Both the position numbers and the translations under genes were made by a program. A DNA stretch of 64,000 nt. It comes from JBDSLU01 sp963844435 (lineage in GTDB: Bacteria; Acidobacteriota; Vicinamibacteria; Vicinamibacterales; Vicinamibacteraceae). The notes beneath the pieces are model-generated. The model did no database searches. It saw nothing but the letters and a program-made list of their open reading frames with translations, and was not told where the DNA came from. The stretch is from NCBI GenBank assembly GCA_963844435.1, contig CAWJOG010000003.1:62001-126000 (forward strand), in the 5' to 3' direction. Positions 58,107-64,000 of this stretch are shown here, in pieces (position 1 is the stretch's first letter; each line of letters begins with the position of its first letter).

Positions 58107-58588
58107 TGATGGGACACCCCTTCCTGCTGTCCGCGGCGTTCGCCGCTCTCGCGCTCGCCGCCACGCCCGCCAGCGTGGGCGCCCAGACGCAGCTCCCCGA
58201 TGGGCCCGGCAAGGCCGAGGTCCAGAAGTTGTGCAGCACGTGTCATCCGGCCGATCGCGGCGCGTCCGTCCGCCTGACCCGCGACGGCTGGCAGGACGTG
58301 ATGACCCGGATGGTCGGCCTCGGCATGAAGGGCACCGACGAGGAGCTCAACGCCGTCCTCGAATACATGGCCACGCACTTCAAGGGCGAAGCGGCGGCGC
58401 CGCTCAACCTGAATCGCGCCACGCCCGTGCAGCTGCAGAGCATCGCCGGCCTCCTGCGCAAGGAGTCGGCGGTGCTGATCGCGCATCGGACCAAGGCCCC
58501 GTGCAAGACGCTGGACGATCTGAAGGGTGTCGCGGGGCTCGACTTCGCGAAGATCGAGAAGCGGCGCGACCGACTGGTCTGCTTCTGA
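58106..58588 (+). CDS. cytochrome c with C-terminal helix-hairpin-helix domain
   Basis: The intact 160-residue exported protein (LLSAAFAALALAATPASVGA) has one heme c site, CSTCH at residues 43-47, in a small domain (GKAEVQKLCSTCHPADRGAS, GWQDVMTRMVGLGMKGTDEE). Residues ~100-160 form a ComEA-like helix-hairpin-helix domain (LNLNRATPVQLQSIAGLLRK, TLDDLKGVAGLDFAKIEKRR). HhH domains usually bind DNA but also serve in protein contacts. Here, outside the cytoplasm and next to two propellers, a docking role is more plausible. It ends the probable operon and is the likely electron carrier. Confidence 0.85.
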   Translation: MMGHPFLLSAAFAALALAATPASVGAQTQLPDGPGKAEVQKLCSTCHPADRGASVRLTRDGWQDVMTRMVGLGMKGTDEELNAVLEYMATHFKGEAAAPLNLNRATPVQLQSIAGLLRKESAVLIAHRTKAPCKTLDDLKGVAGLDFAKIEKRRDRLVCF

Positions 58589-58652
58589 CGCCGGCCGATC
58601 GCGTGTGCTGTTACGTACAGCCAGGCCCGGGACGACCGGCTACCGTCGCTGG

Positions 58653-59171
58653 ATGAAAACCCCCGTGTCGTTTCTCCTCGCGGTGCTGGCGGCGTCGACC
58701 GTCGCCAGTGCCCAGACCCCCGCGCCGTCGACCGCCGCGCCGTCGACACCCGTTGCCGCGACACCCGTTGCCGCGACACCCGCTGCCCAACCCGCTGCTG
58801 CGAGCCGCGCCGATCAGTCGGTGATCGACAACTCCCGCGCCACGTGGGAGGGCTACAAGACCAAGAACGTCGCCGCCATCAAGGCGCTGACGGCCCCGCG
58901 GTACTCCGCCTTCACGCTGTCCGGCCCGTCCAATCTCGCGCAGGACATCGAGACGATGGGCAAGCTGGAGATCCTGTCATTCACCATCGATGAGCCGATC
59001 GTCACGTGGGCGGGCAAGAACGTCGCCATCCTGCGCTACAAGAACGATCTGAAGGGCTCGTTCGACGGCAAGGCGTTCAAGCCGGTCTATGCGAGCGAAG
59101 TGTGGTTCAACGAGGGTGGTAAGTGGCGCATCATCTCCTACACGGAAACGCCCGTCGCGCCTACGACGTAG
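58653..59171 (+). CDS. secreted NTF2-like / SnoaL-like protein
   Basis: The intact 172-residue protein has a signal peptide (FLLAVLAASTVASAQ) and a linker of Ala/Pro/Thr repeats (PVAATPVAATPAA). The rest has an NTF2-like cone fold pattern: NSRATWEGYKTKNVAAIKAL, IVTWAGKNVAILRYKNDLKG and VYASEVWFNEGGKWRIISYT, with the final strand typical of DUF4440/SnoaL-like proteins. The function is unknown. Its last 34 bp overlap the convergent permease gene. Confidence 0.75.
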   Translation: MKTPVSFLLAVLAASTVASAQTPAPSTAAPSTPVAATPVAATPAAQPAAASRADQSVIDNSRATWEGYKTKNVAAIKALTAPRYSAFTLSGPSNLAQDIETMGKLEILSFTIDEPIVTWAGKNVAILRYKNDLKGSFDGKAFKPVYASEVWFNEGGKWRIISYTETPVAPTT

Positions 59172-60985
59172 TCAGACCTGGCGTCCCGCAACGGCGGGGC
59201 GCCACTGGACTCAGCGGTTTCGACGAGTCCCTCCAAATACATCCGGGTCTCCGCCAGCGTCGTGGCGACCAGGCTCGCGCCGGCCGCGCGCAGCAGCTGC
59301 GTGCTCTCGTCGGCCAGCGCCGCCGGGGCCCAGCGGCCGATCACGATGCGCACCTCCGGCAGCGCGGCATGGAGCCGCTGGACCAGATAGCGCGTCTTGG
59401 ACGGTGGGCTGGGCGGCAGATCGGCGATGCAGACGACCGAGACGCCCTCCGCCTGCACCAGCGCCAACAGATCTGCCGCATGCAGCCGTGCCGCGTGCAC
59501 CTCGACGGCGATCGGCAGATCCTCGACGAGATGACGGAGCATGGCGAGCGCGAGCTCGTCGCCGGCGCCGTTGGCGGCATAACCGAGCACGCGAAGCGGC
59601 CGGCGCGGTTCGTCCCCGGCTTGCCCGCCGGCGGGTGCCGCCGCGGGAGACACGGCTCGCGTCGACGCCGCCACATCCGCCAACAACTCGCGGGTCGCAT
59701 CGACGATGGCCGTCTCCTCCTCCGATGAGAGCCGCTGCTCCAGGCGATCGAGCTCGGCGTAATTGAGCGCCGGCAACAGCAGCGCGTCGTAGACGGAGCG
59801 TGCTGGCTCGGTCCTGACGTGGCGCTCGAGGAGGTCGGCCGCTTCGCTCTGGTCGCGAGCCAGCAGACGCTGGTAGTAGCTGTAATCCGGCGACAGTGCC
59901 GGCGTGTCCGCCATCAGCGCCCCGACGAACTCGAGGCCTCGCACGTGCTTGCCGAGCACGACCAGGCACACCGTCAGCGGCGTGGCCATGAGCAGGCCGA
60001 GCGGTCCCCACAGCCACGTCCAGAACGCCAGGGAGACGAGCAAGGCCACTTGAGACACCCCCGCGGCGCCGGCATAGAGCACGGTTTCGAGCACGAGGTT
60101 CGTGAACAGCTCGAGCACGACGAACAACGCCACCACACCGAGCGGCCCGGTCCAGCCTTGCAGTGCGGCGAGGCTGACGAGGATCGGTGCGCCCGCGCCC
60201 AACACCGGCCCGAGATACGGGATGAACCGCAGGATCGCGCCGAGCGTGGCCCACACCAGCGCGTACGGCACGCCGAGCACGGCCAGGCCGACACCGGCGG
60301 CGACGCCGTAGATGACGTTGACCAGCGACTGCATCAGGAGTTGCCGGCTGACGCGCTCGCCGGCCTCGTCGATCGCCCTCGTCGTCACCGCCAGATGGCC
60401 CTGTCCGAAAAAGCCGATCAGCCGGTCGCGCAGGGCGCGGCGTTCGACGAGCATGAAGATGACCATCGCCGCCACCAGGCCGGCGGTGCCCAGCGGGCCG
60501 ACAATCGGGCTGAGCCACGACGTGAGGCCCGGCAACCCCATGGTCGGCTGGGACGTGACGACGATGGGCCGTCCGGCCGTTCCTTCGGGCTGGTTCGATC
60601 GGCCGAGGCGAGTTGTGATGTCGGCGATCGTCGCCTGTACCTTGGCAACCGTTCCGCCCTGCCCGGCCACCCGCACGTCGGCAATCTTCGCGAGGATGTT
60701 GCCGCGGTAGCGCGGCAGGTCCTGCGCCAGGCTGTCCATCTGGTGGGCGAGGCCCCAGCCGGCGAGGCCGAGGAGGGTGAAGACGAGGATGACCACGGCC
60801 AGCACCGCCGGGACGCGGCCGATGCCGCGCTCGAGCAGCGTGACCGGTGGTGTCAGGACGAAGGTGAGCAGGATCGCCAGCGCGATCGGCACGAGGATGT
60901 CCTGCGCCCAGTGCAGGACCACGACGACGAGCACGCACCCGGCGAAGGTCACCCAGGGCGTCAGGGACCGGGTGGTGGCGTCCAC
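59138..60985 (-). CDS. AI-2E/PerM-family permease with C-terminal Rossmann-like domain
   Basis: The intact 615-residue protein has at least seven hydrophobic segments in its first ~370 residues, including VTFAGCVLVVVVLHWAQDIL, VPAVLAVVILVFTLLGLAGW, LGTAGLVAAMVIFMLVERRA and the family-typical LGAILRFIPYLGPVLGAGAP. AI-2E-family permeases export small molecules. The C-terminal ~240 residues are cytoplasmic and end in an alternating beta/alpha region (PLRVLGYAANGAGDELALAM, LLALVQAEGVSVVCIADLPP, VRIVIGRWAPAALADEST) like a B12-binding or receiver-type Rossmann fold. The cobalamin motif DxHxxG is not present. This extension is not part of the basic family length of ~350. Confidence 0.85.
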   Translation of the reverse strand: MDATTRSLTPWVTFAGCVLVVVVLHWAQDILVPIALAILLTFVLTPPVTLLERGIGRVPAVLAVVILVFTLLGLAGWGLAHQMDSLAQDLPRYRGNILAKIADVRVAGQGGTVAKVQATIADITTRLGRSNQPEGTAGRPIVVTSQPTMGLPGLTSWLSPIVGPLGTAGLVAAMVIFMLVERRALRDRLIGFFGQGHLAVTTRAIDEAGERVSRQLLMQSLVNVIYGVAAGVGLAVLGVPYALVWATLGAILRFIPYLGPVLGAGAPILVSLAALQGWTGPLGVVALFVVLELFTNLVLETVLYAGAAGVSQVALLVSLAFWTWLWGPLGLLMATPLTVCLVVLGKHVRGLEFVGALMADTPALSPDYSYYQRLLARDQSEAADLLERHVRTEPARSVYDALLLPALNYAELDRLEQRLSSEEETAIVDATRELLADVAASTRAVSPAAAPAGGQAGDEPRRPLRVLGYAANGAGDELALAMLRHLVEDLPIAVEVHAARLHAADLLALVQAEGVSVVCIADLPPSPPSKTRYLVQRLHAALPEVRIVIGRWAPAALADESTQLLRAAGASLVATTLAETRMYLEGLVETAESSGAPPLRDARSDYVVGATGVSV

Positions 60986-60992
60986 GGACCGC

Positions 60993-61343
60993 TCAGGCGA
61001 TGCGGTCGAAGACCACGATCTTGGCCTGCAGGTTCGGCCGGGCCGTCCGGTTGGCGAGCACCCACGCGTCAGAGCAGTGCGCGTCGGTGGCGATCACGGT
61101 GGTCCGGCCCCACCAGCCCTGGTCGCTGCGGGCTTCGGTCGGCAGGGTGAAACCGAGCAGGTCTTCGATCTGATCGAATGTGAGGACCACGGTGTCGGCG
61201 TAGCGCTTGCGCAGATACTCGTGGAGCAGGCGATACGGCCCCGCCTTGAGTTGTCCGCGCGGTGCCGCCGGCGGTGGGTCGGGGGCGGCGAGCACAGATG
61301 GCGTGGCCGGCGACGGTGAATCGCGGCGGATCCAGTTCCACAT
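60993..61343 (-). CDS. DUF7662-like small protein
   Basis: The 116-residue cytoplasmic protein has the core LLHEYLRKRYADTVVLTFDQ, IEDLLGFTLPTEARSDQGWW, then NRTARPNLQAKIVVFDRIA. It is a clear paralogue of the gene at 63237 (shared VVLTF-QIEDLLG-LP-AR-WW and RTA-PNLQA--V-F-R). The pattern resembles the DUF7662 family; that family link is from memory and moderately sure. It lies 7 bp downstream of the permease start on the same strand and 63 bp from GroEL, suggesting co-expression with one of them. Confidence 0.7.
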   Translation of the reverse strand: MWNWIRRDSPSPATPSVLAAPDPPPAAPRGQLKAGPYRLLHEYLRKRYADTVVLTFDQIEDLLGFTLPTEARSDQGWWGRTTVIATDAHCSDAWVLANRTARPNLQAKIVVFDRIA

Positions 61344-61406
61344 GTCGGACCTTTCAGGGCGCCGGCGCTGGACGTGGGGCGCGATCGCCCCATGCAGGTG
61401 ACGGCA

Positions 61407-63026
61407 TCAGAAGCCCCCGAAGCCGCCGGCTCCGGCTGGCGCGGTTTGGCCGGACTCGTCGCCGAGCTGCGAGACCACGGCCTCCGTGGTCAGTAGCAGC
61501 GAGGCGATCGACGCGGCGTGCTGCAGCGCCGAGCGGACCACCTTGGTGGGATCGATGACGCCCGCCGCCACCAGATCCTCGTAGACCTCGGTCTGGGCGT
61601 TGAAGCCTTCGCTGCCGGCCAGCGTTTTCACGCGGGCGACGACGACGGCGCCCTCGTGGCCGGCATTGGTCGCGATCCATCGCAGCGGCGCTTCGATCGC
61701 CCGCTCGATGATGCCGGCGCCGACCCGTTCGTCGCCGTCGAGCGCGAGATCCGCGAGCGCAGCCGCGGCGCGAATCAGCGCCACCCCGCCGCCGGGGACG
61801 ATGCCTTCGTCGATTGCCGCCTTGGTGGCGTGCATGGCGTCTTCGACGCGGGCTTTGCGCTCCTTCAGCTCGGACTCGGTGGCGGCGCCGACCTTGATGA
61901 TGGCGACCCCGCCGACCATCTTCGCCAGGCGTTCCTGCAGTTTCTCGCGGTCGTAGTCCGAGGTCGCCGCCTCGATCTGGGTGCGCAGCTGGGCGACCCG
62001 GCCGGCGATGGTCTCGCGCGCTCCCGCGCCTTCGACGATCGTCGTCTGCTCCTTGCCGATGGTGACCTTCTTCGCGCGTCCGAGGTCCTCGACCTTCAGG
62101 TTCTCGAGCTTGATGCCGAGGTCTTCGGTGAGCGCGCGGCCGCCGGTGAGCGTCGCGATGTCCTCGAGCATGGCCTGGCGGCGGTCGCCGAAGCCGGGCG
62201 CCTTCACCGCTGCGGCGCTGAGGGTGCCGCGCAGCTTGTTCACCACCAGCGTGGCGAGCGCCTCGCCTTCGACGTCCTCGGCGATGATCAGCAGCGGACG
62301 CCCCGCCTTTGCGATCTGCTCCAGCACCGGCAGCAGATCCTTCATCGAGGTGAGCTTCTTCTCGTGGATCAGGATGGCGGGCTCTTCGAGCACGACCTCC
62401 ATCCGCTCCGGATCGGTGACGAAGTACGGCGAGAGATAGCCGCGATCGAACTGCATCCCTTCGACGACCTCGAGCGAGGTCTCGATGCCCTTGGCTTCCT
62501 CGACGGTGATGACGCCGTCCTTGCCGACCTTGGCCATTGCATCGGCGATGATCCCCCCGATCGTGTCGTCGTGGTTCGCCGAGATGCTCCCGACCTGCCG
62601 GATCATGTCGCCGCTCACCGGCTTCGACTGGGCCTGGAGCGAGGCGACGACGGCGGTGACCGCCTTGTCGATGCCGCGCTTGAGGTCGCCGGGGCTGGCG
62701 CCGGCGGCGACGTTGCGGACGCCCTCGTGGAAGATGGCCTGGGCAAGCAGGGTGGCGGTCGTGGTGCCGTCTCCGGCACTGTCGGAGGTCTTGCTCGCCA
62801 CCTCCTTGACCATCTGCGCGCCGAGGTTCTCGAGCGGATCGCGCAGCTCGATCTCGCGCGCCACCGACACGCCGTCCTTGGTGATGGTGGGTGAGCCGTA
62901 GGAACGGCCCAGGATGACGTTGCGACCCTGCGGGCCGAGGGTGACCTTGACGGCGTTGGCAAGCCCGTCGACGCCGCGGAGAAGAGCCTGGCGCGCGTGC
63001 TCGCCGTAAGTGATGTTCCTGGCCAT
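61407..63026 (-). CDS. groEL: GroEL-type chaperonin, 60 kDa
   Basis: The intact 539-residue protein is a full group I chaperonin: YGEHARQALLRGVDGLANAV, VTLGPQGRNVILGRSYGSPT, SDSAGDGTTTATLLAQAI (ATP-binding Asp), PYFVTDPERMEVVLEEPAIL in the apical domain and DEGIVPGGGVALIRAA in the equatorial domain. It ends GAGGFGGF rather than in the GGM repeats of housekeeping GroEL. No groES lies before it, and no CIRCE element is visible upstream, so it is probably a secondary, specialised GroEL. It is flanked on both sides by paralogous DUF7662-like genes. The ~210 bp upstream hold no recognisable gene. Confidence 0.95.
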   Translation of the reverse strand: MARNITYGEHARQALLRGVDGLANAVKVTLGPQGRNVILGRSYGSPTITKDGVSVAREIELRDPLENLGAQMVKEVASKTSDSAGDGTTTATLLAQAIFHEGVRNVAAGASPGDLKRGIDKAVTAVVASLQAQSKPVSGDMIRQVGSISANHDDTIGGIIADAMAKVGKDGVITVEEAKGIETSLEVVEGMQFDRGYLSPYFVTDPERMEVVLEEPAILIHEKKLTSMKDLLPVLEQIAKAGRPLLIIAEDVEGEALATLVVNKLRGTLSAAAVKAPGFGDRRQAMLEDIATLTGGRALTEDLGIKLENLKVEDLGRAKKVTIGKEQTTIVEGAGARETIAGRVAQLRTQIEAATSDYDREKLQERLAKMVGGVAIIKVGAATESELKERKARVEDAMHATKAAIDEGIVPGGGVALIRAAAALADLALDGDERVGAGIIERAIEAPLRWIATNAGHEGAVVVARVKTLAGSEGFNAQTEVYEDLVAAGVIDPTKVVRSALQHAASIASLLLTTEAVVSQLGDESGQTAPAGAGGFGGF

Positions 63027-63236
63027 GGTCCTGCCAGCGTAGGTGAGTCCGCACGTTCTGGCTGCCCTGTTGTGAACAGCCGGCGCCGGGCGGACTCCTC
63101 GTGCGGCAGGGTCAGAAGAGGTCGTTCCGCCACTACAGGACCTGATCGACCGCCAGCCCGAGTGGGCCAGACGCGCGGACAGGCCTTGCGCGAAGACGAC
63201 GGCCGGCGACGCCGAGGACGGAACTGGAGGATCGGC

Positions 63237-63566
63237 TCAGGAGACGCGTTCGAACGTGACGGTCTGTGCCTGGAGGTTGGGCTTGGCCGTTCGGCCGGCG
63301 AGCGTCCAGGTGCGCGCCCCGCCGGTCGTCCCGGTCTCCGGATCGAGCCACCAGCCGCCATCCCGGCGTGCCGGCTCCGGCAGGCCGGTGCCGAGCAGGT
63401 CTTCGATCTGCTCGAACGTCAGCACGACGGTCTGCGCGTAGCGCTCTTCCAGATAGTCGAAGAGGAGCTGCTCCGCGCCGGCCTGGCGTCTCCGCTGCGG
63501 CGCGGTCGACGTCGGCGCGCTCTCCGCGCGGGGAACCATGCTACGCCGCTTCAGCCATCGCCACAT
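63237..63566 (-). CDS. DUF7662-like small protein, paralogue
   Basis: The 109-residue protein has the same core as the gene at 60993: LLFDYLEERYAQTVVLTFEQ, IEDLLGTGLPEPARRDGGWW, TLAGRTAKPNLQAQTVTFER. Both start MW-W--R, so the whole proteins are related. They lie on the same strand either side of GroEL. No catalytic motif is seen; conserved Trp pairs and Arg suggest a binding role. Confidence 0.7.
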   Translation of the reverse strand: MWRWLKRRSMVPRAESAPTSTAPQRRRQAGAEQLLFDYLEERYAQTVVLTFEQIEDLLGTGLPEPARRDGGWWLDPETGTTGGARTWTLAGRTAKPNLQAQTVTFERVS

Positions 63567-63614
63567 GGTATCCAGCGTGCGCTTTCGCGCCTGGCTTGTC
63601 GAGTGGCCATTTCG

Positions 63615-64000
63615 TCAGGGTTTCAGCACGGACCCGGGCGCCGTCGTCTCGACGAGCGGATCGGCATGCCGGTGCAGCAGCTTCCAGCGGCCGTCCTCCT
63701 TGCGGAAGGCGTAGGTGACGCGCAGCGTCATCGGCGCCGTCGCCGGCGTGTCGGCCAGCCGAACGGTGCTCCGCTCGATTGCCACCGTGTAGGCGAGGTC
63801 GCCGCTGACGACCGTCGAAACGTACTCCACCTGCAGCACGGCATCGCTCTCGACGAACCGGCGCGCGGCCCAGTCGTAGCGTGCCGTCGTGTCCTTCCAG
63901 CCGTGCGCGACGATGCCCCAGCCGCCCATCAGGGTGACGTCGTCGCGCTGCGAGACGTTGGCTTTCCACGGCCCAGGATCGCCGTTGATGAACCGGGTCG
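63615..64000 (-). CDS. NTF2-like/SnoaL-like (DUF4440-type) protein, N-terminus outside window
   Basis: The frame is open to the window edge and reads FINGDPGPWKANVSQRDDVT, MGGWGIVAHGWKDTTARYDW, YTVAIERSTVRLADTPATAP, then TYAFRKEDGRWKLLHRHADP. This is the SnoaL/DUF4440-like pattern: an N-G-D-P loop, a G-G-W-G strand and a final WKLLHRHAD strand. It is probably a small stress or metabolism protein; the substrate is unknown. Its start lies beyond the last base given. Confidence 0.75.
   Translation of the reverse strand, partial: TRFINGDPGPWKANVSQRDDVTLMGGWGIVAHGWKDTTARYDWAARRFVESDAVLQVEYVSTVVSGDLAYTVAIERSTVRLADTPATAPMTLRVTYAFRKEDGRWKLLHRHADPLVETTAPGSVLKP

Noticed and set aside
58700..58790. Direct repeats as a possible CRISPR or mobile-element end
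   Set aside because: They encode an Ala/Pro/Thr linker inside the NTF2-like protein and have no spacers.
63027..63236. CIRCE element or groES upstream of GroEL
   Set aside because: No TTAGCACTC/GAGTGCTAA pair and no co-chaperonin frame; only loose GC-rich inverted repeats.

Overview
The window is very GC-rich and protein-dense, with no rRNA, tRNA, CRISPR array or transposase. Its gene content looks like a soil Acidobacteriota genome, probably class Vicinamibacteria. It has several Oar-type TonB-dependent receptors with an N-terminal carboxypeptidase-regulatory-like domain, a Ser/Thr kinase fused to a PD40 propeller, a CadC-like regulator with a propeller sensor, many PQQ-type propellers, and Tat-exported enzymes. 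The phylum and class call is inference; no marker gene here fixes it.

Layout. 1-4.8 kb: a cut-off gene end, a secreted YVTN/surface-repeat protein, a DUF5655 protein and an HxlR regulator. 4.9-11.1 kb: a vanadium haloperoxidase-like enzyme, then a same-strand run of Tat-exported PLP enzyme, exported amidohydrolase, Tat-exported RidA and amidase. 11.1-16.1 kb: regulators with visible operators (TetR/DinB, ArsR/SDR, GntR) and a phosphatase with permuted motif order. 16.2-23.5 kb: TonB receptor, small secreted protein, quinohemoprotein dehydrogenase and an aldose-epimerase-like protein. 23.5-28 kb: kinase-propeller gene with a tandem partial duplicate. 28.2-33.9 kb: small secreted proteins, an MltF-like lytic transglycosylase, a thioesterase, an ABATE/CGNR regulator divergent from an exported alpha/beta hydrolase, and a Tat metallo-beta-lactamase-fold hydrolase. 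33.9-40.9 kb (minus strand): TonB receptor, M6 metalloprotease and a LolA-like protein. 41.2-58.6 kb: diheme cytochrome c, PQQ dehydrogenase and YVTN lipoprotein; a CadC-like sensor-regulator; then divergently a TonB receptor, TPR protein, second TonB receptor, two propellers and a cytochrome c-HhH protein. 58.7-64 kb: NTF2-like protein, AI-2E family permease, and an orphan GroEL between two paralogous small proteins.

How the genes may work together. The 41-58.6 kb block reads as a periplasmic quinoprotein oxidation system: substrate or cofactor uptake by TonB receptors, oxidation by a PQQ enzyme, electron transfer to cytochromes c, and control by a membrane-anchored winged-helix sensor. Three TTTTCAG direct repeats at 10-bp period sit just upstream of the TonB receptor divergent from that sensor. 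The 6.3-11.1 kb block looks like an extracytoplasmic module for nitrogenous compounds in which RidA would clear enamine products of the PLP enzyme.

Quality caveat. Roughly half of the genes are broken by single-base shifts while their protein sequence continues perfectly in the next frame. Most reconstruct as one-base insertions, often in or beside a CG. I treat these as consensus errors, annotate the full gene spans and give approximate shift positions. Genes called intact have one uninterrupted frame.
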